Positions 1 through 9,162 of a stretch of 64,000 nucleotides of DNA are shown here, piece by piece. A program made the translations under genes and the position numbers. This stretch comes from Pinirhizobacter soli (GTDB lineage: Bacteria; Pseudomonadota; Gammaproteobacteria; Xanthomonadales; Rhodanobacteraceae), in contig NZ_JADZLQ010000002.1 of NCBI RefSeq assembly GCF_015905305.1, forward strand, positions 372,001 through 436,000. Reading direction: 5' to 3'. Position 1 is the first letter of the stretch. Every line of letters starts with the position of its first letter. A model generated the notes under the pieces. That model worked only from the letters and a program-made list of their open reading frames with translations. It did no database searches and was not told the origin of the DNA.

Positions 1-575
1 CATACGAAGGTCACCACGATCGACACCACCGAGGCCACGCCGAAGCTCTTCAGCCATGTCCACAACGGCGGCACGTGACTGCCATAAAGCACGATGTTGG
101 CAGGGTTGGAAATCGGCAGGATAAAACTGGCGGCGTTGGCGATGAAGGCGCAGATAAACAGAAGCGGCAGCGGCGCGGCGCCTGCACGCCGCGCCACGGC
201 GAACACCGCGGGCGTAAGCACCACCGCCGTAGCATCGTTGGACAGGAACGTGGTGGTCACCACGCCTGCCAGGTACACCAGGACGAACAATCGCCGCGGC
301 GACCCCCGCGCGTGGTTCACCGCGAATGCCGCGATCCAGTCGAACAATCCTTCGCGCCGACCCACTTCTGACAGCAACATCATGCCCGTCAGGAAAAGAT
401 AGACGTCCATGCCCTTCATCACTGCCGTGCCACCGGCGGCCAGCGGGATCAGGCCGAGCGCCAGCACCAGCACGGCGCCACCCACCGCCCATACGGCTTC
501 AGGCCACTTGAACGGACGGATGATCACACCGGCCGTGGCCAGGGCCACGATGGTCCACGCCAGCAGCGACGACAT
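1..575 (-). CDS. ArsB/SLC13-type anion permease (partial, C-terminus missing)
   Basis: This is an integral inner-membrane transporter of the arsenite/anion permease superfamily; its substrate cannot be assigned. The frame is open to the window edge, so only about the first 191 residues are present. Visible are an N-terminal hydrophobic helix starting at residue 4, the segment SNDATAVVLTPAV around residues 112-124, and the ISNPANIVLYG segment near residue 160. Those two regions correspond to the paired re-entrant, Asn/Pro-containing motifs of ArsB-like permeases. The ATG at 573-575 lies four bases after the stop of the upstream aminopeptidase, so the two are probably co-transcribed. No arsR or arsC lies nearby, so arsenic is only one possible substrate. 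Confidence 0.75.
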   Translation of the reverse strand, partial: MSSLLAWTIVALATAGVIIRPFKWPEAVWAVGGAVLVLALGLIPLAAGGTAVMKGMDVYLFLTGMMLLSEVGRREGLFDWIAAFAVNHARGSPRRLFVLVYLAGVVTTTFLSNDATAVVLTPAVFAVARRAGAAPLPLLFICAFIANAASFILPISNPANIVLYGSHVPPLWTWLKSFGVASVVSIVVTFV

Positions 576-579
576 CCGG

Positions 580-1533
580 TTAGGCCAGGCGCCCGGCTAA
601 CGCGTCGGTGGCTTCCACCAGCGCATCGACGATGGCCGGGTCGCCCGCACTATGCCCTGCCAGCACCACGCGCAAGCTTGCCTCGGGCCAGGCCTTCGAC
701 AGGTCGTATGCGCTCTTCATCGGACAGATGATGTCGTAGCGGCCCTGCACGATGGTGGCGGGGATCTGGCGGATGCGATCGATGTCGCGCAGTAGCTGGC
801 CCGGTTCCAGGAACAACTGGTGGCGGAAATAGTGCGCCTCGGCACGGGCCACGCTCAACGACACAAACGGTTCTTCGAAGTGACCGGCTTCTTCCGGATC
901 GTGCACAAGCGTGGTGCTGCCGCCTTCCCAGTAGCCCCATGCCTTCGCCGCGGCCAAGCGTACCGATTCATCGTCGCTGTCCAGGCGTCGCCAGTACGCA
1001 TCGATCATGTTGCCGCGCTCGGCCTCGGGGATATGCGCCAGGTAGGTTTCCCAGCGCTCGGGGAAAATCCAATGCGCGCCGCCGTCGAGCTCGTTGAACC
1101 AGCGCACTTCGCCGGGACGGCCCAGAAAGATGCCGCGCAGCACCAGGCCCAGCACGCGATCGGGATGGGCCTGCGCATAGGCCAGTGACAGCGTCGAACC
1201 CCACGAGCCGCCAAATACCGCCCAGCGGGAAATACCAAGATGCCCACGGATCGCTTCCATGTCGGCGACCAGATGGGCGGTGGTGTTGCCCTGCATCTCC
1301 GCATGGGGCGTGGACTTCCCTGCCCCGCGCTGGTCGAACAACACGATGTGGTAACGCGCCGGGTCGAAGTAGCGGCGGTGGTTGGGCGATACGCCTGCCC
1401 CGGGGCCTCCATGCACGAACAACACCGGCAGGCCGTCGGGGTTGCCGCACTCCTCCACATGCAATTCGTGGATGTCGTCGGCGCGCAGCCTGAACGTGCG
1501 ATACGGTTCGATCTCTGGATACAGTTCGCGCAC
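580..1533 (-). CDS. pip: Proline iminopeptidase (alpha/beta hydrolase, S33)
   Basis: It removes N-terminal proline from peptides in the cytoplasm. No signal peptide is present. From the GTG at 1531-1533 the protein has 317 residues, the usual length. HGGPG (41-45) forms the oxyanion-hole region, GGSWGS (108-113) carries the nucleophile Ser110, and RYDIICP and GHSAGDP near the C-terminus supply the acid and histidine. An in-frame ATG lies 14 codons upstream. I prefer the GTG because the family begins with RELYPxIEPY and an AGGAT sequence sits just upstream of it. The gene is followed after four bases by the permease. Confidence 0.9.
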   Translation of the reverse strand: MRELYPEIEPYRTFRLRADDIHELHVEECGNPDGLPVLFVHGGPGAGVSPNHRRYFDPARYHIVLFDQRGAGKSTPHAEMQGNTTAHLVADMEAIRGHLGISRWAVFGGSWGSTLSLAYAQAHPDRVLGLVLRGIFLGRPGEVRWFNELDGGAHWIFPERWETYLAHIPEAERGNMIDAYWRRLDSDDESVRLAAAKAWGYWEGGSTTLVHDPEEAGHFEEPFVSLSVARAEAHYFRHQLFLEPGQLLRDIDRIRQIPATIVQGRYDIICPMKSAYDLSKAWPEASLRVVLAGHSAGDPAIVDALVEATDALAGRLA

Positions 1534-1596
1534 GGGAATCCTACCTTGGGTACTGCGCGAGCATAGCGACGCCATGCATCGGCGGGAAGGGCAAGC

Positions 1597-3645
1597 TCAA
1601 CCCGGGCAAGCCACCTTAGGTTCGGGCGCGGGCCTGGGGATGGCAAGGAATACCGTGCTCCATAGCTGGGCGGCGTTGGACTCATCGGCATCCGCGCCGC
1701 TGGCACCGAAGGCGGCAACCTGGTACTTGCCCTGCGCATGTCGCCAGGACCAAAGTTCCGAGCTTTGCACGCTCGCCGTGGCGTCGATGGCCTTCCACAG
1801 GCAGGTTTGCGCGGCGCGCAGATGGCTGCGCGTAGTGGCGGGAATATCGTGGCGCTCGAGCTGGCGTGCCAAGCCCGCCGCCGTCAGTGCCTGCTGCCAC
1901 GACCAGATCACCGTGCCGTGGTAGGCGCCGGAGCCGAAGCGCGACTGCACATCGCCCTCGGCGAAGGCGGGGTTGGCTACCAGCATGCCCACCGGCGTCA
2001 TCAGGCCCGCGGGGAACGGCCGGTTGATCACCGCCGCCATGGTATCGAGCTGATCGCCTGAGGGCTTGCCGAACAAAAGCGCAAAGCCTTCGTCGCTGTT
2101 CTGCACGGCGATCGGGTTACCCTGCGCATCCAGCGACAAAGCGTGGAAGGTGATGCCCTTCGCATCCACCGCGGCCAATGCCGCGGTCGCCGGCACCTTC
2201 ACCGTGTTGGCATAGGCTTCGATCGCCTTCCTGGCCGCATCGGCATCGATGTGGGTGACGAACAGCGGCGCGGCCTTCATCTGCCACACCTGGGCCATCG
2301 AGGCCAGGCTCGATAGCACGGCCTTGTCTTCCGGCTTGATGTAGGGAGCGAGCAGCCCGCTTCGATACAGCTCGCTGGCCGAGGCCAGGGCTTCGGGTAC
2401 CAGGATCGCATTCACATCGTAGGGATAGCGGCCACCGCCAAGCCCGTCGTTGCTGTCACGCCATTCGCCCACCGGAACGCCGGGCTTCAAGCTCACCAGA
2501 TTCGTTTTGACCGGCGACTTCGCGAACGCCTGGGCCTGCGCGGCAATGAAGCGGATGTTGCGCATCACCGCGTCGCCCGCCCGCTCGCTGCCCACGGTGC
2601 CGGCAAGGAACGCCTTCGCGCGGGGCCGGCCGCGCGCATCGTCCAGCAACCATGCACGCGCCACCGGCACGAACAGGTAATCGCTGTCGATCATCTTGTA
2701 GTCGTACACGGGGGAACTGGCTGCGTTATCGCCCTGCTTGCGATGGTCGATGATGGCGAATTCGCCGATATCTTCCTCGTGTGCCACTTCGCCCTGGGGT
2801 GACAGTCGCTCAAGCACTGAGCGCAGACCCGTTTCCACCGCCGCCGGCTGCAGCGCCGGCATCAACAGCCGCACCGACATCAATGTGTCGCGGCCGAAAT
2901 AGGTGTCGAAGCGCCAGGAACCTGCGAGGTATTTTTCCTTGTAGCTCAAATATTCAAGCGCCGCACGCGCACCCGCATCGGGCAACGAGCGATCGTTGAG
3001 CAGTGCATTGCCGGACACGGGAGTCAGCGGCGTCTCGCCAGTCAAGGCAGTAAATGCCAGCGTGACCACGCCATCGGGGCCGGGAGTAAAGGAACCGTTG
3101 CCAAGCGTGCCGTGCACGACCTTTACCACCAGGGAATAACCCGGGGCGCCGTCCAGCCGATCGCGCGACCAGGTGATCGAATCGCCACCCACCGTGGGCG
3201 TGGCCACCACTTCCGCCGGTTGCGTCCCCAAGCCTTGGTAGTCACGCAGCACGCGCACACTGGAGAGCACTGCCTGCTTCGGCACCAGATGATCGGCCCG
3301 GATGCTGGCCTGGAAGCTGACACCGTGCAGCGGTCGGCCCTTGGCGTCATTCATCGTCACCAGCGTGGCAGGCGCGGACATGGACCATTCCGCCGGCTTG
3401 CCCAGCGGCTTGAACCACAGGCCCACTCCGCTATTGCCCGCCGGGAAGGCCACGATCAGCCTCGGGTCGTTTCCGTTGCGCAGCACGATATGCGCGGCGA
3501 CGTCCCCCTGGCGGACGAAACTGTTGAGGTTCAGGCCTTCGACCCTGGCAAAGCCGGTGTCGGCCGCGGCCAGTGATGTCCCAGCCATCCCGGCCAGCGC
3601 CAGCGCGCCCACCCACATCCAGCCCTTGCCCGCGCTCGCCATCAT
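1597..3645 (-). CDS. Exported glycosidase-like protein with six-hairpin fold
   Basis: The 682-residue protein starts with a signal peptide ending near LAAADTG, so it acts in the envelope or outside. The N-terminal 240 residues look like a beta-sandwich. The rest is helical, with WRFDTYFGRDTL (about 245-256), VAHEEDIGEFAI, GEWRDSNDG and YDVNAILVPEAL. Such acid-rich Trp/Asp motifs resemble (alpha/alpha)6 glycoside hydrolases of the amylo-1,6-glucosidase type. I cannot name a CAZy family or substrate. It lies divergently beside a TonB-dependent receptor, so the two could serve uptake of the same carbohydrate, but that is inference. Lipoprotein processing is not indicated. Confidence 0.65.
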   Translation of the reverse strand: MMASAGKGWMWVGALALAGMAGTSLAAADTGFARVEGLNLNSFVRQGDVAAHIVLRNGNDPRLIVAFPAGNSGVGLWFKPLGKPAEWSMSAPATLVTMNDAKGRPLHGVSFQASIRADHLVPKQAVLSSVRVLRDYQGLGTQPAEVVATPTVGGDSITWSRDRLDGAPGYSLVVKVVHGTLGNGSFTPGPDGVVTLAFTALTGETPLTPVSGNALLNDRSLPDAGARAALEYLSYKEKYLAGSWRFDTYFGRDTLMSVRLLMPALQPAAVETGLRSVLERLSPQGEVAHEEDIGEFAIIDHRKQGDNAASSPVYDYKMIDSDYLFVPVARAWLLDDARGRPRAKAFLAGTVGSERAGDAVMRNIRFIAAQAQAFAKSPVKTNLVSLKPGVPVGEWRDSNDGLGGGRYPYDVNAILVPEALASASELYRSGLLAPYIKPEDKAVLSSLASMAQVWQMKAAPLFVTHIDADAARKAIEAYANTVKVPATAALAAVDAKGITFHALSLDAQGNPIAVQNSDEGFALLFGKPSGDQLDTMAAVINRPFPAGLMTPVGMLVANPAFAEGDVQSRFGSGAYHGTVIWSWQQALTAAGLARQLERHDIPATTRSHLRAAQTCLWKAIDATASVQSSELWSWRHAQGKYQVAAFGASGADADESNAAQLWSTVFLAIPRPAPEPKVACPG

Positions 3646-4098
3646 CCATCGCCCCGTCGCTTCGTAAGACCGCTAGTCAAGCACAAGTGGGCGAGCCAGG
3701 GCCAACCAAGCGCCCTGGCCGTCAACCGCGTGAAGCATGCCCAGGGCACCATCGGCGGCAGGTGTGTTGAATCTTGGAATCGCGGCTTACGCACAAATTG
3801 CCACGAGATGCGTCTACGGGCCGCGCAGCATGCCGATTTTCCCGCTTATTCAGATTCGCTAGCGTCACCTCGTGACAAACCCATGACGAAAATCGAAATA
3901 TTCCAGTGGACGAGAGTACCCATATCTGCAAATATCCTCAAAACGCCACACAACGGGGTGCGGCGTCCACGGCGTCCAGGATGCCGTCCAAGGGGAGTCG
4001 CATTGGCCACCACACCACCAACGAGCGATCCCAAGCCCGCCTTTGTTTTCGCGCCCGTGCCTTAGCTCGCCCCCGATAACCTTCCCCTGGAAAAGCCC
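3646..4098. other. 453-base divergent intergenic region
   Basis: The region separates the leftward glycosidase-like gene from the rightward TonB-dependent receptor and must hold both promoters. It is more A+T-rich in its middle, around 3890-3960, than the flanking genes. An inverted repeat (CCAGGGC at 3696-3702, GCCCTGG at 3712-3718) lies close to the glycosidase start and has no T-run. I see no convincing gene, RNA or known operator here. Confidence 0.5.
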
Positions 4099-7000
4099 AT
4101 GTACGCGACCACCGGATATCGCAACGCAGCTCTTCGCAAAACCCTGCTCGCCGCCGCCCTCGCCGCCTCCTTCAGCGGAGTCATCCATGCGCAGGCCACC
4201 TCGGGCCGCATCTCGGGCCAGGCACCCCTGGCCGCGAACGAAACCGTCCTGATCGAAGGCGCCAACGGCCTGACCCGCGAAGTGCCGGTCGATGCCAAGG
4301 GGCGCTACGTGGCCGACGCCCTGCCCCTGACCACGTACAAGGTGTCGCTGCGGGTTGGCGGCAATACGGTGGATTCGCGCGATAACGTCACCTTGCGCGT
4401 GGGCATCGCCACCGACGTTTCCTTCGCCAGCAGCGCGCCGTCCAATACCGGCGCACAGGATCTGTCGGCGGTCACGGTGTCGGCCAACGCGCTGCCCAAG
4501 ATCGACGTCACCAGCGTCAGCTCCAGCACCATCATCACCTCGCAGGACCTGGCCAAGCTGCCGCTGGGCCGCAGTGCCGAAGCGGTCGCCCTGCTCGCCC
4601 CCGGCACCGTGCCGGGCAGCACCTATTTCAAGAACGCCCTCGGTGGCTCGGTCGTCTCGTTTGCCGGTTCCTCGGTGACCGAGAACGCGTACTACGTCAA
4701 TGGCCTCAATACCACCGATCCCCTCAGCGGCTTCGGCGGTATTTCCCTGCCCTACGGCGCGATCGACCAGCAGGAAGTACTCAGTGGCGGCTATTCGGCC
4801 GCTTATGGCCGATCCGACGGCGGCGTGATCAGCCAGGTCGGCAAGAGCGGTACGAACGAGTGGCATGCCGGCGCGCAGGTGCTATGGGCGCCGGCCTTTG
4901 CACAAAGCGACGCACGCGACATCCGTTACCTGCATGGTGGCGATGAGAAAGGCACGATCTTCCAGCGCAACGCGCAGAACAAGCAGTGGGTGACCACCGT
5001 CGACGGCTACGCCGGCGGCCCGTTGATCAAGGACAAGCTGTTCATCTTCGCAGCCGTCGAAGCCCAGCGCACCGAAGGAAATACGGTGGGTTCGCGCAAC
5101 AGCCCGTACGACACCCAGTACCGCTACGAAGATCCGAAAGGTTACGTAAAGCTCAACTGGAACATCAACCAGAGCAACATCCTGGAACTCACCGGCCTGT
5201 CGCAGACCCACCGCTCCACGGGGTCGAAGTACAACTACGACTACGACACGCTGTCCAACGGAGACTACGCCAGCGGCGATGAGACGCTCAAGACCAGCGC
5301 GCGGATCTGGGTGGGCAAGTTCACCAGCTACATCACCGACAACCTCACGCTGACCGCGATGTATGGCAAGTCCAAGATCAGCTACTACAACGAGCCGATC
5401 GATTCGGGCGTCACCGGACCCTTCATCGGCGGAGCCGACCAGCAAAACCCGGCGCTGACCGGCGGCCGCGTCATCACCAACGGCCAGACCCTCGACACCG
5501 TGGACAATCCCGACCACAAGTCGAGCAACCGCAACCTGCGGGTGGACCTGAACTACAAGCTCGGCGACCACTCGATCACCGCGGGCATCGATAACCAGGA
5601 TTCGAAGGACATCCAAGACGGCACGACCATCGGCGGCGATGGATACGAGCTTTGGTACGCGCACGGCGACGCGAACAAGAACATCAGCGATAACCCCTAC
5701 GTGGGCATGCCGGGCAACTACCCGGGCGGCCAGACCGGTTACTACGTCTACACCCGTCACTACAACACGCTGGCCACGGTGGCGGTGAAGCAGCGCGCCC
5801 AATACGTGGAGGACAACTGGCAGGTCAACGACCGCCTGCTGCTGTCACTCGGCGTGCGCAACGACCAGTTCACCAACTACAACCCGTTCGGCGTGGCATA
5901 CCTTCGCCTGACCAAACCACAATGGGCGCCCCGCCTGGGCTTCAGCTGGGACGTGAACGGCGATTCCTCGTTGAAGGTGTACGGCAACGCCGGCCGTTAC
6001 TTCCTTGCCATGCCTGCAAGCGTGGCGTTACGCACGGCCTCAGGCTCCCTGGCCGTGAACGAGTACTACACCTATACCGGTATCGCCGCCGATGGCACGC
6101 CCACCGGCCTCACCCCCGTCGCTTCCGCCACGGGTGGCGGCGTGTCTCCAAACGGGGAATATGGCCAGGCGCCCGATCCCAAGACGGTTTCGGCCAAGAA
6201 CATCCATTCCGAATCGCAGGACGAATTCATCCTCGGCTTCGACAAGCAGTTGAACGACGCCTATGTGTGGGGCATGAAGGCGACCGTGCGGCACCTGAAC
6301 AATGCGCTGGATGACGTGTGCGACAACGGCGCGATCAGCCGTGCCGCCGCAGCCCAGGGCGCGGACCTTGCCAACGTCACGATCGGCAGTTGCTACCTTT
6401 CCAATCCGGGACGCGCCAACGTCTACCAGCTCAAGTCCGCCGACGGCGGCTACACCGATGTCACCGTCACCAACAAGGATTTCGGCTTCAGCCACTTGAA
6501 GCGCAACTACTACGGACTGGACACCTACCTGTCGCACCCCTTCGACGGCACCTGGAGCGGGAAGATCGACTACCTGTATTCGCGCAGCTACGGCAATACC
6601 GAGGGCCAGGTGCGCTCGGACGTCGGCCAGGGAAGCGTATCCGCATCACGCGACTGGGATTACGAAACGCTGATGGAATATGCCAACGGGTATCTGGCCA
6701 ACGATCGCAAGCACGTGCTCAAGTTCTACGGCTCCTACCAGGTGGCCGCGGAGTGGATGCTCTCGGCCAACGTCACCGTGGCCTCGGGCACGCCGCGCGA
6801 ATGCCTGGGCCTGTACGGCACGGGGCAGACCGATCCCTCCGGTTATGGCAGCTACTACCATTACTGCGACGGCCAGCCGACGCGGCCGGGCGACAAGGGC
6901 CGCAATCCCTGGCAGGAGAATATCGACCTGTCGGCCGAATACCGCCCGGAGTGGGCCGGCAAGAAGCTCGCGTTCAACGCCACGATATTCAACGTGCTCA

Positions 7001-7128
7001 ACCAGCAGCGCGCCAACCAGATCGATCCGGTGTACGGCACGACCACCACGGTGAAGGACAGCTACCAGCGCGTCATCAGCTATCAGACGCCGCGTTACTT
7101 CCGCTTTGGCGTGACGTACGACTTCTAA
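4099..7128 (+). CDS. Oar-type TonB-dependent outer-membrane receptor
   Basis: This 1009-residue protein is an outer-membrane transporter that takes up an unknown ligand with energy from TonB. A signal peptide ends at about residue 32 (VIHAQA). A carboxypeptidase-regulatory-like beta domain follows (about 36-110), then a plug domain with GGSVVSFAGSSVTENAYYVNG and GYSAAYGRSDGGVISQVGKSG. The remaining approximately 750 residues are barrel strands rich in aromatic and Asp/Asn residues, ending in FRFGVTYDF with the terminal Phe typical of BAM substrates. A cysteine pair sits near the end (ECLGLYG, YHYCDG). Length and order match Oar-like receptors common in Xanthomonadales. The neighbouring glycosidase suggests a sugar ligand. 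Confidence 0.88.
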   Translation: MYATTGYRNAALRKTLLAAALAASFSGVIHAQATSGRISGQAPLAANETVLIEGANGLTREVPVDAKGRYVADALPLTTYKVSLRVGGNTVDSRDNVTLRVGIATDVSFASSAPSNTGAQDLSAVTVSANALPKIDVTSVSSSTIITSQDLAKLPLGRSAEAVALLAPGTVPGSTYFKNALGGSVVSFAGSSVTENAYYVNGLNTTDPLSGFGGISLPYGAIDQQEVLSGGYSAAYGRSDGGVISQVGKSGTNEWHAGAQVLWAPAFAQSDARDIRYLHGGDEKGTIFQRNAQNKQWVTTVDGYAGGPLIKDKLFIFAAVEAQRTEGNTVGSRNSPYDTQYRYEDPKGYVKLNWNINQSNILELTGLSQTHRSTGSKYNYDYDTLSNGDYASGDETLKTSARIWVGKFTSYITDNLTLTAMYGKSKISYYNEPIDSGVTGPFIGGADQQNPALTGGRVITNGQTLDTVDNPDHKSSNRNLRVDLNYKLGDHSITAGIDNQDSKDIQDGTTIGGDGYELWYAHGDANKNISDNPYVGMPGNYPGGQTGYYVYTRHYNTLATVAVKQRAQYVEDNWQVNDRLLLSLGVRNDQFTNYNPFGVAYLRLTKPQWAPRLGFSWDVNGDSSLKVYGNAGRYFLAMPASVALRTASGSLAVNEYYTYTGIAADGTPTGLTPVASATGGGVSPNGEYGQAPDPKTVSAKNIHSESQDEFILGFDKQLNDAYVWGMKATVRHLNNALDDVCDNGAISRAAAAQGADLANVTIGSCYLSNPGRANVYQLKSADGGYTDVTVTNKDFGFSHLKRNYYGLDTYLSHPFDGTWSGKIDYLYSRSYGNTEGQVRSDVGQGSVSASRDWDYETLMEYANGYLANDRKHVLKFYGSYQVAAEWMLSANVTVASGTPRECLGLYGTGQTDPSGYGSYYHYCDGQPTRPGDKGRNPWQENIDLSAEYRPEWAGKKLAFNATIFNVLNQQRANQIDPVYGTTTTVKDSYQRVISYQTPRYFRFGVTYDF

Positions 7129-7165
7129 CCGCTTTAAGTGTTTCCCCCGGCCCTTCCGCGTCCGT

Positions 7166-7195
7166 CCCCTGTAGGCGCGGAGGGGCTGCTTTTTT
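7166..7195 (+). terminator. Possible terminator after the TonB receptor
   Basis: A CCCCT (7166-7170) and AGGGG (7181-7185) stem with a 10-base loop is followed at 7190-7195 by six T residues. The stem is short and four bases separate it from the T-run, so this is only a moderate candidate. It ends just before the convergent ArsR gene. Confidence 0.4.
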
Positions 7196-7207
7196 GGAAG
7201 CCAGGTT

Positions 7208-7555
7208 TCAGTCTTCGACTATTCGCTTCAGGCGCAACAAGGCGTCGTCCCACTGCCGGGCGACGTGGTCGAGCGAACGGCGCGCCTCCTCCAGGCGGGA
7301 AGGCGCAAATTCCCACATCCTTTCGCGCCCGGCCTTCACGTCATTGACCAATCCGGCTTCGGCCAGGACCAGCAGGTGTTTGGTCACGCCCTGCCGGGTG
7401 ATCTGCGAACCTTCGGTGAGCTGCGCGATGGACATGGCGCCGCCTGCGCACAGTAATGCCACCAGCCGCAGGCGGGCCTCGTCGCCCAGCGCGGCGAAAA
7501 CCGGTGCTGAACGTTGCAGGCTGCCCTGCAGCTGTGGCTTAGTGCGTGGCGACAT
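7208..7555 (-). CDS. ArsR-family winged-helix regulator
   Basis: A 115-residue DNA-binding repressor of the ArsR/SmtB fold. ALGDEARLRLVALL near residue 22 opens the domain, and ITRQGVTKHLLVLAEAGLV is the recognition helix region. No Cys pair for metal binding is present, so it is probably not a metal sensor. The chosen ATG (7553-7555) lies inside the end of the upstream SRPBCC gene, giving a 17-base overlap and translational coupling. ArsR proteins paired with an AHSA1/SRPBCC partner are a recurrent arrangement in bacteria. The ligand is unknown. Confidence 0.85.
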   Translation of the reverse strand: MSPRTKPQLQGSLQRSAPVFAALGDEARLRLVALLCAGGAMSIAQLTEGSQITRQGVTKHLLVLAEAGLVNDVKAGRERMWEFAPSRLEEARRSLDHVARQWDDALLRLKRIVED

Positions 7556-8000
7556 GGCGCTGGATGTTCCCCATCTGCTCTTCCCACCCATGGCTGTTCA
7601 TGCGGAAGGCTTCGGCGCGCCGTTCAACGGGAATGGCATCGAATCCCGATTCCACCACGCGCAGCAGGGTTCCGCCCGGCGAATCTTCCAGCTCGAACAT
7701 AACGAGCGTGGTGGGTTCATCGTCGTAGTTCTTTTCCGGATCCACCGCGTAAGGATGCCAGCGGAAACCAAACCGGCGTTCCGGCTCGATGCAGGCGACG
7801 AGGAATTCGAATTTCAAGTGTTCGTAACCCGGGATCGTGATGCGCCCCCTGGCAGGCTCGCCCTCGACGAACGCCTCGCCCTGCAGCGCGACGCCGAACC
7901 ATTCCCCGAATGCCTTCGGCTGGATAAGCGCCTGCCACACCCGTGAACGCGGGGCCGTCAGCTGGATCTGTCGCTCGACGCGATCGGTATCTTCAGTCAT
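7539..8000 (-). CDS. SRPBCC/AHSA1-like protein
   Basis: A 153-residue soluble protein of the START/AHSA1 helix-grip fold, which binds hydrophobic ligands or acts as an Hsp90 co-factor-like domain. IQLTAPRSRVWQALIQPKAFGEWFG at the N-terminus is the family's typical opening. The long C-terminal helix contains FRMNSHGWEEQMGNIQRHV. It is the first gene of a two-gene unit with the ArsR regulator, which begins before this gene ends. No enzymatic residue can be identified. Confidence 0.85.
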   Translation of the reverse strand: MTEDTDRVERQIQLTAPRSRVWQALIQPKAFGEWFGVALQGEAFVEGEPARGRITIPGYEHLKFEFLVACIEPERRFGFRWHPYAVDPEKNYDDEPTTLVMFELEDSPGGTLLRVVESGFDAIPVERRAEAFRMNSHGWEEQMGNIQRHVATH

Positions 8001-8132
8001 ATGCCACCTCCTGGTTGCATATCTATACCGCTCATGATCACTTAATGCAACCTTTTAGTTGCCCAATGGGAACGCGACCGGTTGACACCGTTTCGTGGTA
8101 TCAATCGAAGGGTCTTGCCGCCGGACCGCACC

Positions 8133-9152
8133 ATGCGCCTTCGATCCATTGCCCTGCTCGCCCTTGTTCTCGCCTTGCCGGCGGTAGCCCAGGACCAACC
8201 CCAGCAGGCAACCAACCTGGAAGCCATCACCGTCCAGGGCCAGCAGCCGGGCCCCGGCCTGTGGAAGGTCACCAAGAACCAGCACACCATGTGGATCCTG
8301 GGCCTGGTGGCGCCCCTGCCCAGGGACATCCAGTGGCACTCGGCCGACGTGGAGAACGCGGTGGCCAATTCGCAGGTGGTACTGCAGCCGCCGTCGATGT
8401 CGCTCAAGCCCAAGGTGGGCTGGTTCGGCAAGCTGATGTTGCTGCCCACGCTGATCGACGCCCGCGACCAGCCCGACGACGGCAACCTCAAGGACGCCGT
8501 GCCTGCCAGCGATTACGCCCTCTGGCTGAAGCTGAAGGAGGAGTACATCGGCAAGAACAAAAAGATCGAAAACTACCGGCCGATCTTCGCGGCATTGAAG
8601 CTCTATAACGAAGCGGTGAAGGGTATTGGCCTGCGCCAGAAGACCAACATCGCCGGCACCGTCGACGACCTTGCCAAGACCCACGGCGTGCAAGTGCAGC
8701 AGGTGCAGTACGAAGTGGAGATCGCCGAGCCGCGCGCGGCGGTGAAGCAGTTCAAGGCCTCCACCCTCGACGACGTAAAATGCTTTCACCAGACGCTGGA
8801 CAACATCGACAAGCGGCTGGGCACGCTTACCGTGCGCGCCAACGCCTGGGCCACCGGGGACGTGCCGGCGCTACGCAAGTACCTGGTGCAGGATCGCTGG
8901 GACATCTGCCTGAACACCGTGGCCGAGGCCGGCATCGCCAAACGGTTGGGTATCAACGACATGCTCACCAAGCTCCGCACCTTGTGGCTGTCCTACGCCA
9001 TCCAGGCCATCACCAACCACAGGCAGAGCTTCGCGATGCTTCCGATGGAAGACCTCATCGACCCGAATGGTTCGCTCTCGGAGTTGCGCAAGCGCGGTTA
9101 TACCGTGACCGCGCCCGATGACGACGATGCCACCACCCCGACCAGCCCTTGA
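8133..9152 (+). CDS. Exported TraB/GumN-family protein
   Basis: A 339-residue protein with a clear signal peptide (RLRSIALLALVLALPAVAQ). LWKVTKNQHTMWILGLVAPLP near residues 45-65 resembles the opening of TraB/GumN domains, where the family has LW.I....... .YLLGT. The usual catalytic-like Gly-His pair of the family is not clear here (GLV replaces the GTxH context), so enzymatic activity is doubtful. The C-terminus is acidic and Thr-rich. A further in-frame ATG 17 codons upstream would bury the signal peptide, so I use the later start. It ends ten bases before the next gene. Confidence 0.7.
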   Translation: MRLRSIALLALVLALPAVAQDQPQQATNLEAITVQGQQPGPGLWKVTKNQHTMWILGLVAPLPRDIQWHSADVENAVANSQVVLQPPSMSLKPKVGWFGKLMLLPTLIDARDQPDDGNLKDAVPASDYALWLKLKEEYIGKNKKIENYRPIFAALKLYNEAVKGIGLRQKTNIAGTVDDLAKTHGVQVQQVQYEVEIAEPRAAVKQFKASTLDDVKCFHQTLDNIDKRLGTLTVRANAWATGDVPALRKYLVQDRWDICLNTVAEAGIAKRLGINDMLTKLRTLWLSYAIQAITNHRQSFAMLPMEDLIDPNGSLSELRKRGYTVTAPDDDDATTPTSP

Positions 9153-9162
9153 GGAGCCCGCC

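Noticed and set aside
3696-3718. Terminator at an inverted repeat before the glycosidase-like gene
   Set aside because: No T-run follows on either strand and it is at a gene start, not an end.
3730-4065. A 111-codon frame in the divergent gap before the receptor gene
   Set aside because: No ribosome-binding site or domain, and it crosses the probable promoters.
3865-5802. Two open frames on the minus strand over the TonB receptor
   Set aside because: They are antisense to clear receptor motifs and have Gly/Val/Arg-rich composition without any domain.
6318-7946. A 542-codon rightward frame over the receptor end and the ArsR/SRPBCC genes
   Set aside because: It is a shifted frame through three real genes with an Arg/Pro-rich, domain-free product.
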